From Arthrobacter ramosus (GTDB lineage Bacteria > Actinomycetota > Actinomycetes > Actinomycetales > Micrococcaceae), in assembly GCF_039535095.1 (NCBI RefSeq), contig NZ_BAAAWN010000001.1:1302001-1366000 (forward strand): a DNA stretch of 64,000 bases, in the 5' to 3' direction. Below are positions 52,544 to 61,162 of this stretch, in pieces (the first letter of the stretch is position 1; each line of letters begins with the position of its first letter). Position numbers and translations under genes: made by a program. A model generated the notes under the pieces. That model saw only the letters and a program-made list of their open reading frames with translations, did not search any database and was not told where the DNA came from.

Positions 52544-53770
52544 TTATCGGGTGAAGGCGCTCTCGCCCGTGAGTGCGCGCCCGACGATCAGGGCGTTGAT
52601 TTCGTGTGTTCCTTCGTAGGAGTAGACGGCTTCGGCGTCGGCGTGGAACCGGGCAACATCACTCTCGAGCGTGATTCCGTTGCCGCCTGCCAGCTCGCGG
52701 GCCAAGGCGACTGTTTCCCGCATGGCCAGGCAGCTTTGCATCTTGGCGAGCGCGGAGTCCTGGTCTCGGTAGACGCCGCGTGCCTGCTGTTCGGTCAGCC
52801 TGACCACGAGGGACAGGCTTGCCGTGAGGTTGCCAAGCATGCGGGCCAGCTTTTCCTGGACCAGCTGGAAGGAACCCAGCGGGCGGCCGAACTGTTGGCG
52901 CCCGCGGACGTAGCGGAGGGCTGCTTCGAAGGCGCCGGCCTGGATGCCGGTCGCGATCCAGGCGACATCAGAGCGCATGGCCCGGAGCATCGCCGCCACG
53001 TCCTTGAAGGAGTTCACGTTGTGCAGGCGCATGGATTCGGGGACCCGGACGCCGTCGAGCGTGATGTGGGCGTTTTGCATCATCCGCAAGGAGGTCTTCC
53101 GGTGGATCTTCTCCAAGTTCACCCCGGCTGCCTGGCGGTCCACGAGGAACGCCTTGACCTGTCCGTCCGCGACATCGCGGGCGAACACGGCCAGGACATC
53201 CGCCGTGGAGGCGCCCCCGATCCAGCGCTTCGCACCATGGAGCACCCAGTCATCGCCGTCGCGATCCGCGGTGGTGGAGAGTCCGCCGGCAATGTCCGAG
53301 CCGGATTCCGGTTCAGTCAGCGAGAAGACGCCCTTGAGCGAGAAATCGATCACACGCGGCATCCACTCGCGCTGCTGCTCCTCCGAGGCGCCCACCCGTA
53401 TGGCGGTGCGGAAGAGGCCGGCTTGCGCCGTATACCACGTAGCCAGCGAAGCATCCGTGCGGGCGAGTTCGAAGATCCTGAAGCCTTGGTAGATGCCCCG
53501 GGCAGGAGCATTGTTTGTGCCCGAGGTACCCGTCAGTTCCGCCGGTTCCATCAGGTCCAGATCGATGAGCGGCCGGGCCAACTGGGAAGGGAACTCGCCG
53601 CGCTCCCAGTAGTCCGCCAACAGTGGCTTCGCTTCGCGGTCCAGAAAATCGCGCAAGCGGCCCAGGACCCTGCGCTCGTCCCCGGTGAGGAGGGACTCGG
53701 CGTCGTAGTAGTCGCAGATGTCGTAGAGGCGCTCCGCCGCCCCTGGCTCCACGTGGGTTTCCAGGCTCAT
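52544..53770 (-). CDS. Acyl-CoA dehydrogenase, glutaryl-CoA dehydrogenase-like
   Basis: This 408-residue flavoenzyme has the acyl-CoA dehydrogenase motifs GVFSLTEPESGSDIAGGLST and AKRWIGGA. The C-terminal YSYEGTHEINALIVGRALTG carries the catalytic Glu, in the form typical of glutaryl-CoA dehydrogenases. RQQFGRPLGSFQLVQEKLAR fits too. It oxidises an acyl-CoA in the cytoplasm. The ATG is one base after the amidohydrolase stop, so translation is coupled. Confidence 0.9.
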   Translation of the reverse strand: MSLETHVEPGAAERLYDICDYYDAESLLTGDERRVLGRLRDFLDREAKPLLADYWERGEFPSQLARPLIDLDLMEPAELTGTSGTNNAPARGIYQGFRIFELARTDASLATWYTAQAGLFRTAIRVGASEEQQREWMPRVIDFSLKGVFSLTEPESGSDIAGGLSTTADRDGDDWVLHGAKRWIGGASTADVLAVFARDVADGQVKAFLVDRQAAGVNLEKIHRKTSLRMMQNAHITLDGVRVPESMRLHNVNSFKDVAAMLRAMRSDVAWIATGIQAGAFEAALRYVRGRQQFGRPLGSFQLVQEKLARMLGNLTASLSLVVRLTEQQARGVYRDQDSALAKMQSCLAMRETVALARELAGGNGITLESDVARFHADAEAVYSYEGTHEINALIVGRALTGESAFTR

Positions 53771-53771
53771 G

Positions 53772-54668
53772 TCAGCCGTCCAATCCGAGTAGGCGCACGG
53801 CGTTGTCCTTGAGGATCTTGGGCCGGACTTCGTCCTTGAGCGGGAGCTCGGCGAAGGCGGCCAGCCACTTCTGCGGCGTGATGAGCGGGAAGTCCGTGCC
53901 GAAAAGGACCTTGTCCTGCAGCACCGAGTTGGACATGCGCACCAGTGACTCGGGGAAGTATTTGGGGGACCAGCCGGAGAGATCGATGAACACGTTGGAT
54001 TTGTGCGTGGCGATGGAGTTGGCTTCATCCTGCCAGGGGACCGAGGGGTGGGCCATGATGATCTGCAGCCCGGGGAAGTCCGCGGCCACGGCGTCGAGCA
54101 GCAGCGGGTTGGAGTAGGCCAGCTTGATGCCGTAGCCTCCGGGCAGGCCGGCGCCCATGCCGTTCTGGCCGGTGTGGAAGATGGCCGGGAGGCCCAGCTC
54201 CTGCAGTGTTTCCCAGAGCGGATAGAACTGCTCGTTGGAGGGATCGAAGCCTTGCAGGCTCGGATGGAACTTGAAGCCCCGGGCGCCCAGGTCGATCGCC
54301 TGGTGCTTGGCGCCTTGGATGGCCTCGGCGCCGGTGCGTGGATCCACGCTGCCGAAGGGGATCAGAACGTCGTTGTTGCTGGCGGCTCCCGCGATCAGTT
54401 CGGGGATGCTGTTGGGCTCGTGCTTGAGCTGGGTGCGGGCGTCCACGGTGAAGACGACGGCGGCCATGTTCAGTTGCCGGTAGACCTCGGCGATCCGGTC
54501 CAGCGAGGGCGTGCGGTCCTCGGCCTTGAAGTACTTCGCGGAAGCTTCCGTCAGGGCCTGTGGCAGGGATTCGTGGCCGTGGCCGTCCACTTCGAGATGG
54601 ACGTGCATGTCGATAGCGTCAAGTTTCGAGGCGTCGATGCCGAGTTCGTAGCGCTGGGGTGCGGCCAT
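53772..54668 (-). CDS. Amidohydrolase family 2 metal-dependent hydrolase/decarboxylase
   Basis: This 298-residue TIM-barrel protein of the amidohydrolase_2 (ACMSD-like) group shows the metal motif IDMHVHLE (HxH, about 19-26), GFKFHPSLQG, IFHTGQNGMG, IIMAHPSVPW and FGTDFPLITP (metal Asp). Relatives decarboxylate or hydrolyse aromatic or keto acids. The ATG at 54668 follows the SDR stop by one base. The long upstream in-frame extension is a shadow of the SDR gene. Confidence 0.85.
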   Translation of the reverse strand: MAAPQRYELGIDASKLDAIDMHVHLEVDGHGHESLPQALTEASAKYFKAEDRTPSLDRIAEVYRQLNMAAVVFTVDARTQLKHEPNSIPELIAGAASNNDVLIPFGSVDPRTGAEAIQGAKHQAIDLGARGFKFHPSLQGFDPSNEQFYPLWETLQELGLPAIFHTGQNGMGAGLPGGYGIKLAYSNPLLLDAVAADFPGLQIIMAHPSVPWQDEANSIATHKSNVFIDLSGWSPKYFPESLVRMSNSVLQDKVLFGTDFPLITPQKWLAAFAELPLKDEVRPKILKDNAVRLLGLDG

Positions 54669-54669
54669 G

Positions 54670-55611
54670 TCAGCGGACCTGAGCCGCGGCGGCTTCGGGC
54701 TGCAGTTCCTCCGGGAGCGGCAGGAATTCCTCGCCGACGCTCTGGAGCTTGTCTCCGAACAACGGGCCGAAGTTCTCCACGAGGTCCTGGTAACCCCAAC
54801 CGCCTTCACGGTATTCGGTGGCGGCGGCTTCGGGGTGGGTCCATAGCTGGAGGCGGTCTCCGCCAGCGCCGATGGTCTGGCCGGTAATGCCGGCCGCTTC
54901 GTCGGAGGCGAGGAAGGCAATGAGCCCGGAAACGTCGTCGGCCGTTCCAAAGCCGAGCTCGTGGCGGAAGAAGCGCGGCATGGCCTCGCCGCGCTCGTCT
55001 GCCTCCACCGCTTTCCGGAAGTACGGGATGGTCTTGGTCATTGCCGTCGCGGCCACGGGAATGACGGCGTTGGCAGTGACGCCGGCCTTCTTCATCTCCA
55101 GTGCCCAGGTCCGGACCATGCCCACGATTCCCGCCTTCGCTGCAGCGTAGTTTGTCTGGCCGAAGTTGCCGCGCTGCCCGGTCGGGGAGCCGATGGCGAT
55201 GATGCGGCCGCCGATCCCGTTCTCCTTGAAGTAGCCGAATGCCTCGCGGGCGCACGTAAAGGTGCCGCGGAGGTGGACGTTGATGACCAGGTCGAAGTCT
55301 TCGTCTGTCATCTTCAGCAGGCTCTTGTCCCGCAGGATGCCGGCGTTGGTGACCAGGATGTCCAGGCGGCCAAATTCCGTGACGGCCGCCTCCACCAGCT
55401 GCTTCGCCGCTTCTGTGCTGCCTACGGGAGCGACGACGGCGACTGCCCGGCCGCCGTCGGCCTCGATGGTCCGGACCGCTTCGCCGGCCACCTCGGCGTC
55501 GACGTCGTTGATGACCACTGCCGCGCCCTGACGGGCGAGTTCCCGGGCGTAAGCCAGCCCCAGTCCCCGACCGCTTCCTGTGACAATCGCTACTTTTCCT
55601 GTCAGGCTCAT
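54670..55611 (-). CDS. Short-chain dehydrogenase/reductase (3-hydroxyacyl-CoA dehydrogenase type)
   Basis: This 313-residue SDR begins VAIVTGSGRGLGLAYAREL with the TGxxxGxG nucleotide loop. NAGI is at about 90, and the catalytic region reads IAIGSPTGQRGNFGQTNYAA with Tyr and Lys (YxxxK). The extended C-terminus resembles the bacterial relatives of the peroxisomal multifunctional enzyme, which oxidise 3-hydroxyacyl-CoA. It leads the operon; ATG at 55611 follows AAAGGAGC. A MarR-type gene is divergent. Confidence 0.9.
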   Translation of the reverse strand: MSLTGKVAIVTGSGRGLGLAYARELARQGAAVVINDVDAEVAGEAVRTIEADGGRAVAVVAPVGSTEAAKQLVEAAVTEFGRLDILVTNAGILRDKSLLKMTDEDFDLVINVHLRGTFTCAREAFGYFKENGIGGRIIAIGSPTGQRGNFGQTNYAAAKAGIVGMVRTWALEMKKAGVTANAVIPVAATAMTKTIPYFRKAVEADERGEAMPRFFRHELGFGTADDVSGLIAFLASDEAAGITGQTIGAGGDRLQLWTHPEAAATEYREGGWGYQDLVENFGPLFGDKLQSVGEEFLPLPEELQPEAAAAQVR

Positions 55612-55689
55612 CGCTGCTCCTTTGCTCGATACCCGTGCATCCAAGCCTTCGGCGTGGGATGCTGTTCTGTATCCATGAAAATACTTATA

Positions 55690-55704
55690 GTTGAAAATGT
55701 CAAC
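55690..55704. promoter_or_regulatory. Candidate MarR-type operator
   Basis: GTTGAAAATGTCAAC is a 5-5-5 inverted repeat in the divergent promoter. On the minus strand it contains TTGACA, a consensus -35 for the catabolic operon, so binding of the MarR-type regulator would repress it. Confidence 0.55.
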
Positions 55705-55734
55705 GATTGATTTTGAAGATTATTGGAGTTTGTT

Positions 55735-56205
55735 ATGACGATCGAGGCGCAGGACGAGCAACAGGCTGCCACGAAGGACCGGCTGGTCGCCGCTCCGATC
55801 AGCCAGGACGTGGGTTTCCTGCTGGCCAAGCTCCATGCAGGCGGATCGCTCGTGAACAACCGGGCGCTTGCTGAGTTCGACCTCAAGGAGCGCTCGTACT
55901 CAGTGCTGATCCTGGCCAACAGCGGCCTGGAGCCCACCCAGCGGGAGTTGGCGGACTTCCTCAGCCTTGACCCCAGCCAGATCGTCGCCTTGGTGGACGA
56001 GCTTGAAAAGCGGAAGCTCGTGGCCAGGGCGCCAGGCAAGCAGGACCGCCGGGCCAAGACGGTGACTGCGACGTCGAAGGGGAACCAGTTGCTTGCCCAA
56101 GCAGCCATTGCGGCCCGCCACGCGGAATCCGAAGTGCTGGCGGCGCTGGACGAGGGGGAAGCCGCCCAGCTCAAGGCACTGCTGCGGAAAGCGTTATGGG
56201 GCTAG
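55735..56205 (+). CDS. MarR-family transcriptional regulator
   Basis: This 156-residue protein has the MarR winged helix: SYSVLILANSGLEPTQRELA, SLDPSQIVALVDELEKRKLV and the wing PGKQDRRAKTVTAT with the DRR motif. The ATG at 55735 follows GGAG. It is divergent from the six-gene catabolic operon and is its likely repressor, released by the substrate acid or its CoA ester. Confidence 0.92.
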   Translation: MTIEAQDEQQAATKDRLVAAPISQDVGFLLAKLHAGGSLVNNRALAEFDLKERSYSVLILANSGLEPTQRELADFLSLDPSQIVALVDELEKRKLVARAPGKQDRRAKTVTATSKGNQLLAQAAIAARHAESEVLAALDEGEAAQLKALLRKALWG

Positions 56206-56331
56206 GCATTGTGGGGTTAATTTCCCCATCATCAGCGGCGTGACAGAGTTCACCCACGGCGTAGGACAGAACGGACTAACCGAAGCAGCGTATTCGTTGA
56301 TATAGACACCACCGGTTACAGGAGGTGCACG

Positions 56332-57330
56332 ATGAGTACGTTGCCGGAACAAGTATTTCCCGAGGACATCCCTGACGCCCCGTCGGATGACGAAGCCTTG
56401 GACGCCTACTCGCGGACAGTGATGCACGTCGCAGAGACAGTCACGCCGCATGTTGCAGCATTGGAGATGAGCAGCGCCCGCAGAAACGGCCAGGTCAGGA
56501 TCGGAAGTGGATCGGCCGTCGTGTTCACGGGGGACGGCTATATGCTGACCAACGCCCACGTAGTCTCGGGGCTCCGCTCCGGGCGGGCAATCTTCGCCGA
56601 CGGAACCCATAGCGACGTCGAACTCGTCGGTGCGGATCCCTTGTCCGATCTCGCAATCGTCCGCGGGCACCACACACCGCCGCCGGCCACCTTGGGCAAC
56701 GCGGAGTCGCTGCACGTCGGCCAATTGGTGATCGCCGTGGGTAACCCGCTGGGACTGGCAGGATCAGTGACCGCGGGCGTCGTCAGCGGCCTCGGACGCT
56801 CCATCCCGGTCAGGTCCGGCCGGCACAGCAGGGTCATCGAGGACGTCATCCAGACCGACGCAGCGTTGAACCCGGGCAATTCCGGGGGAGCCCTTGCCGA
56901 CACCAAAGGGCGGATTGTGGGGATCAACACCGCCGTGGCCGGTTTGGGCCTCGGACTTGCAGTACCCATCAACACCACCACCCAACGGATCATCGCCGCC
57001 CTGCTGAAGGACGGCCGGGTCCGCCGGGCATACCTTGGCTTGGTGAGCACCCCTATTCCGTTGGACGCGAGTGCGGTGATCCGGACAGGCCAGAAGGAAG
57101 CGCTGCGGGTGGTGGAAGTCATCGCCGGATCTCCGGCGGAGCGGGCAGGCCTGCTCGCGGGCGATCTGGTCCTCAGCGCACAGTCGCGGGCCGTATCCAG
57201 TGCTGAGAGCCTTCAAAAACTCTTGTTTTCGCAGGCCATCGGTGAGCCGTTCTTCCTGACGGTCCTCCGGGACGGCAAAATCCACGCGATTGTCGCCGTG
57301 CCCAGCGAAATGACTGACGCGGATTCATGA
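56332..57330 (+). CDS. HtrA/DegP-like trypsin-PDZ serine protease without membrane anchor
   Basis: This 332-residue protein has an S1C protease domain with the triad His in MLTNAHVVSG (about 80), Asp in LSDLAIVRG (about 110) and Ser in ALNPGNSGGALAD (about 183), then a C-terminal PDZ domain (ALRVVEVIAGSPAERAGLLA). No signal peptide or transmembrane helix is visible, unlike most actinobacterial HtrA proteins, so it is probably cytoplasmic. AGGAGGTGCACG precedes the ATG. It is single, followed by a terminator. Confidence 0.9.
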   Translation: MSTLPEQVFPEDIPDAPSDDEALDAYSRTVMHVAETVTPHVAALEMSSARRNGQVRIGSGSAVVFTGDGYMLTNAHVVSGLRSGRAIFADGTHSDVELVGADPLSDLAIVRGHHTPPPATLGNAESLHVGQLVIAVGNPLGLAGSVTAGVVSGLGRSIPVRSGRHSRVIEDVIQTDAALNPGNSGGALADTKGRIVGINTAVAGLGLGLAVPINTTTQRIIAALLKDGRVRRAYLGLVSTPIPLDASAVIRTGQKEALRVVEVIAGSPAERAGLLAGDLVLSAQSRAVSSAESLQKLLFSQAIGEPFFLTVLRDGKIHAIVAVPSEMTDADS

Positions 57331-57361
57331 GGAGCCGGGGTCACGACGGAACCATTCAGCT

Positions 57362-57394
57362 AAAAAGCCGGGGCCACGATGGCTCCGGCTTTTT
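57362..57394. terminator. Bidirectional intrinsic terminator
   Basis: AAAAAGCCGGGGCC and GGCTCCGGCTTTTT form a strong stem around ACGAT with flanking A- and T-runs. It separates the protease gene from the convergent small gene. Confidence 0.85.
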
Positions 57395-57395
57395 G

Positions 57396-57536
57396 CTATT
57401 TCTTCCGCATCCTCAAATGGGCCACCGGATCCACGGCGGCGTCGGATTCGTGCTTGGCACGCTTCACTGCCCGTTTCTCCTTGATGGTCTTGATACTCTT
57501 TTTCGTCTCGTGCTGGTGCGGCGCTTTGTCAGGCAT
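57396..57536 (-). CDS. Small lysine-rich hypothetical protein
   Basis: This 46-residue protein is highly basic (KKSIKTIKEKRAVKRAKHES). AGGGAGCATGAC precedes the ATG at 57536. A longer frame to 57650 is not needed. Small Lys-rich proteins like this recur in Arthrobacter relatives; function unknown. Confidence 0.6.
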   Translation of the reverse strand: MPDKAPHQHETKKSIKTIKEKRAVKRAKHESDAAVDPVAHLRMRKK

Positions 57537-57650
57537 GTCATGCTCCCTAACTACGGATCTTCCCTGAAGATCCTGCAAAGAGGGTCCTGAAAGGCCCTCT
57601 CCTTGTAAGTTACGCCTGTTTCGGTTGAAAGCAACCGAACGCCCGAGCAA

Positions 57651-58025
57651 CTAGGCTTCGGAAGCCGGGACGTCCACAATGCCCACGAACCGTGAGCCGA
57701 TTCCTTCGTACTCGCTGCGGACCTCTCCGGGCAGGATTCCGGGAACCTCGCTGTTCCGGTGGTGGCCGCAGAAAACGTAGGTGAACTCCGGCCACCATTT
57801 CTTGGGACGGGCAGCCTCGGTGTAGCCGCAGACGACGCAGCTCAGGTGCACCCACACAGGACGCTTGCCGGTGCGGTTGGCGCGGGATTGGACGAGCCAC
57901 TGCGGTGGATTGTCTTGCAGCTCGCTCAACTCGGCTTTTGAAAGCCTGGCGGGGATGCCGTGGCGTTGGGCCATTTCCATCGAAATATCAAGGGCCAGTG
58001 CGGCGTCACGTCTGCTAATCACCAT
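57651..58025 (-). CDS. Hypothetical protein with a Cys-rich C-terminal half
   Basis: This 124-residue protein has RLSKAELSELQDNPPQWLVQ (about 27-46), which recalls the small DUF5997 proteins of Micrococcales, followed by SCVVCGYTE and VFCGHHRN, a possible zinc-binding ribbon. Function unknown. The family link is weak. Confidence 0.6.
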   Translation of the reverse strand: MVISRRDAALALDISMEMAQRHGIPARLSKAELSELQDNPPQWLVQSRANRTGKRPVWVHLSCVVCGYTEAARPKKWWPEFTYVFCGHHRNSEVPGILPGEVRSEYEGIGSRFVGIVDVPASEA

Positions 58026-58105
58026 TCAACGATACGGGAATTTCGCCGTGGCAGGATCGGGCAGGAATCCGGACGGGAGCGGACGAGCAGGCGTAGGCTG
58101 TGCTC

Positions 58106-59551
58106 ATGACCGACGCAGCGGCCCTGCTGCCAAGCACTCCGCTCCAAAAGCGGGTCCTTGTTGTGGCTATTGTGGCTTCCTTCATCGCCATTTTGGATGG
58201 CTTCGTGGTGAACCTCGCGCTCCCCGCGATTGGCCGCGAACTGGGTGGTGGACTTGTTATCCAGCAATGGGTGGTGGATGCCTACCTTTTGACCCTGGGT
58301 GCGCTGATCCTGGTCGCCGGATCCCTCTCCGACCACTTCGGCCGCGCCCGCATCCTCGAATGGGGACTCGCCGGCTTCACCCTCACCTCCGTCACGTGCG
58401 GTCTCGCCTGGAACGGGGAGGTGCTGGTGGTATCGCGGGCCCTGCAAGGGATCGCCGGTGCCCTGCTTGTCCCGAGTTCGCTGGCCATGATCGTCACGTT
58501 CTTCTCCGGGCCCGCGCAGTCCAAAGCCATCGGCCAATGGTCCGGCTGGACCAGCGCGGCTGCCATCGTCGCCCCGCTGATCGGCGGCGCATCGGTCGAC
58601 CTGCTGTCCTGGCGCGTCATCTTCTTTATCAATGTGATTCCGGCCGTCGCCGTCTGGCCGATCCTCGCCGGGCTGCGGAAGTCCGATGCCGCCACGGACA
58701 CAAGCAAGAAGATCGACTACCTTGGCGCGTTCCTGGCCATGGTGGGACTCGGTGGCCCGGTCTACGCTTTCATCGAACAAGGGCGCATGGGCTGGAGCAA
58801 CATGGTGGTCTGGATGCCGCTCGCCGTCGGAGCCGTTGGCCTGGTCCTCTTCCTGATCCACGAAGCCAGGACCCCGGAACCAATGCTGCCCCTACGGCTC
58901 TTCGGCATCCGTAATTTCGGTTGGGGAAACATCGCCACGCTGGCCATTTACGGCGCCCTGTCCCTCGGCTTCTTCGCCGTAGGCATCTACTTGCAGCAAG
59001 TGGGAGGGATGAAAGCGACTACTGCGGGCATCGCGTTGCTCCCCGCGACGGTCCTCCTGATGCTCACGGCCTCATTCTTCGGCGGACTCGCGGGCAAGTA
59101 CGGTCCGCGGTGGTTCATGACGGCCGGGCCGTTCATCTGCGGAATCGGTTTTCTCATGACCTTGGCCGTCCAGGAGCCCTTGAACTACTGGACGCAAGTG
59201 CTGCCCGGGCAGATCGTCTTCGGGATCGGCCTCAGCACCTTGGTGGCGCCCCTCACCGCCGCTATCCTCGGCGCGGTGCCCACCGAAGAGGCAGGGATCG
59301 GCTCCGCAGTGAACAACGCCGTGGCCCGCATCGCGGGCTTGATCTGCATCGCATTTGCCGGACTCATCATCGGCCCGGTCTTCAGCCGCCAGGGTCTCAT
59401 GAATGCCGTGGTGGTCACCGCCGTGCTGTTCTTCCTCGGGGCGGCGGCATCCGCCGTCGGGATCCGGAACCCGGTGCTGGGCCCTGCGGTGATGGACTCT
59501 CCGGAAGGTCCAGCGCCCGACGACGGCGGGACGGCTGCCCAGCGCGCCTGA
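58106..59551 (+). CDS. MFS exporter, DHA2 (14-helix, EmrB/QacA) type
   Basis: This protein of about 481 residues has 14 predicted helices. Motif A reads VAGSLSDHFGRARI (about 70-84), motif C-like GWTSAAAIVAPLIGGASVD (about 150-168), and an early DGFVVNLALPAIGREL supports the DHA2 drug:proton antiporters. ATG at 58106 is used; GTG at 58100 is also possible. No dedicated regulator is next to it. Its substrate is unknown. Confidence 0.88.
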   Translation: MTDAAALLPSTPLQKRVLVVAIVASFIAILDGFVVNLALPAIGRELGGGLVIQQWVVDAYLLTLGALILVAGSLSDHFGRARILEWGLAGFTLTSVTCGLAWNGEVLVVSRALQGIAGALLVPSSLAMIVTFFSGPAQSKAIGQWSGWTSAAAIVAPLIGGASVDLLSWRVIFFINVIPAVAVWPILAGLRKSDAATDTSKKIDYLGAFLAMVGLGGPVYAFIEQGRMGWSNMVVWMPLAVGAVGLVLFLIHEARTPEPMLPLRLFGIRNFGWGNIATLAIYGALSLGFFAVGIYLQQVGGMKATTAGIALLPATVLLMLTASFFGGLAGKYGPRWFMTAGPFICGIGFLMTLAVQEPLNYWTQVLPGQIVFGIGLSTLVAPLTAAILGAVPTEEAGIGSAVNNAVARIAGLICIAFAGLIIGPVFSRQGLMNAVVVTAVLFFLGAAASAVGIRNPVLGPAVMDSPEGPAPDDGGTAAQRA

Positions 59552-59592
59552 ACAGTACTTTCCAAGACACCGGCTTTCCAGTCACAGCTTCG

Positions 59593-60306
59593 TCAGCGTT
59601 CCGCGAGGACGCAGCCTTCGTGGATGGTGTCCGTGGCTACCCACAACGCCGAAGTGACCTCATCAGCGAGATCGTAGTCGCGGCTGCCCGGACCTTTTCC
59701 GATCCGGACCACCAGCGCACCGCCGAACGGTTTGCGGCCAATCACCTGGACGCGGGCATCAAGGTCGATTTCCTCGGCGGACAGGTAGCGCAGCAGCTCC
59801 GGGTTTTCGTCGCTGATCCGGGTGATCTTCCCGGAATGGCCGTCGTCGAGCTCGATCATCCGGTGCGCATGCGGCAGGCTCACCGAACCGTCCGCAGCGG
59901 GGATGGGGTCACCATGGGGATCGCGTCCGGGGTTGCCCAGCTTGGCGGCCATGCGATCGATGAACGTGTCCGAGACAGCGTGCTCGAGCATCTCGGCCTC
60001 GTCGTGGACTTCATCCCAGCTGTAGCCCAGCTCCCTCACGAGGTAGGTCTCGATCAGGCGGTGCCGGCGGACCATGCCCAGGGCAAGCTGCATTCCCTGG
60101 GGGGTCAAGGTAATGGCGCTGTAGGGCTGGTGGTCCACCAGGCCTTGGTCCTTGAGCTTGCGGACCATCTCCGAGACGGAGGAATTGGCGACACCGAGCC
60201 GCTGCGCGAGCTGTGAGGACGTGATGGGTTTGTCCTGCCACTCCGTGAAGGAGTAGATGACCTTGACGTAGTCCTCGATCGAGGAGGAGGGCGCACTGGT
60301 CTTCAC
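59593..60306 (-). CDS. DtxR/MntR-family metal-dependent regulator
   Basis: This 237-residue protein has the DtxR winged helix (SIEDYVKVIYSFTEW, LAQRLGVANSSVSEMVRKLK), the metal/dimer domain (MVRRHRLIETYLVRELGYSW and DEVHDEAEMLEHAVSD, with the usual His, Glu and Cys-less site), and a C-terminal SH3-like FeoA domain. It should repress metal uptake when Fe or Mn is ample. GTG start after TTGGAACC. Confidence 0.9.
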   Translation of the reverse strand: MKTSAPSSSIEDYVKVIYSFTEWQDKPITSSQLAQRLGVANSSVSEMVRKLKDQGLVDHQPYSAITLTPQGMQLALGMVRRHRLIETYLVRELGYSWDEVHDEAEMLEHAVSDTFIDRMAAKLGNPGRDPHGDPIPAADGSVSLPHAHRMIELDDGHSGKITRISDENPELLRYLSAEEIDLDARVQVIGRKPFGGALVVRIGKGPGSRDYDLADEVTSALWVATDTIHEGCVLAER

Positions 60307-60335
60307 GGTTCCAAGCCTATCGTGAACCGGCCGAA

Positions 60336-61112
60336 TCAGACTTTCCGAGCCCGCCAGCTCTGGGTGAGATAGGGCAACGGGATGACCTCGCCCTCAGCGT
60401 GCCCGAGATGTTCGAAGAGGTACCACTGAAGATTGCCCATGACCTTGGCCCGGGTGGCGCGATTCGCCCTCAGATAGTAGCTGCGCGACTTCACGAGTTC
60501 GAGGATGTCGGCCGGAGTCACGGGATCCTCCCAACGCGTCAGGTGACTTTCGAGGCCGGCGAACTCCAGGCCCACCACAGGCCGGAAGTCCGGTTTGTGG
60601 ACATCGCCGGCATGCATGATGCGGGACAAGCGATGGACCCAGGGCACTGAAGTGTCCAGTTGGTTCCAGATCAAGCCGAAGACGCCCTGGGGTCGAAGGA
60701 TCCGGGCGATCTCGGTGCTGGCGGCGAGGGGATCGCACCAGTGCCAGGCCTGGGCAACGCTGACGACGTCGAATGCTGAGTCCGCCAGTCCAGTTGCCTC
60801 GGCCGTGCCCTTCAGGGCGACCACTTGTGGATGCGTTTTGCGCAGTTGGATGAGCATGTCCGTGGAAGGGTCCACTGCGGACACAGCCAGCCCGCGCTCG
60901 ACGAGGAGCGACGTGAACTTTCCGGTGCCGGCGCCGATGTCTGCCGCGTCCCGCGCACCTTCAGGCAGCAGCCAGTCTGCCGAATCCGCAGGGTAGCCGG
61001 GCCGGACACGGTCATAGTGTTCTCCGCCGTCCTGGAAACTCCGGCCGAGTTCAAGGCGCCGCTCCTCATAAAGCTTGGGGCCGGCTGACGTGCCTTTGGG
61101 TCGCGGGGCCAC
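60336..61112 (-). CDS. Class I SAM-dependent methyltransferase
   Basis: This 258-residue enzyme has motif I AADIGAGTGKFTSLL (about 57-71), acidic VSAVDPSTDML (about 78-88) and post-motif AFDVVSVAQAWHWCDP (about 112-127), typical of methyltransferase_11 enzymes. The substrate is unknown. GTG at 61112 follows AAGGAG. Confidence 0.88.
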   Translation of the reverse strand: MAPRPKGTSAGPKLYEERRLELGRSFQDGGEHYDRVRPGYPADSADWLLPEGARDAADIGAGTGKFTSLLVERGLAVSAVDPSTDMLIQLRKTHPQVVALKGTAEATGLADSAFDVVSVAQAWHWCDPLAASTEIARILRPQGVFGLIWNQLDTSVPWVHRLSRIMHAGDVHKPDFRPVVGLEFAGLESHLTRWEDPVTPADILELVKSRSYYLRANRATRAKVMGNLQWYLFEHLGHAEGEVIPLPYLTQSWRARKV

Positions 61113-61162
61113 GCAGGAACTCCTTCGTAGGACAGGAAAAATACCCTACGAATCTACCGCAA

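Noticed and set aside
52004..53812. A 602-codon plus-strand frame opposite the MaoC and acyl-CoA dehydrogenase genes
   Set aside because: Antisense shadow with no recognisable domain.
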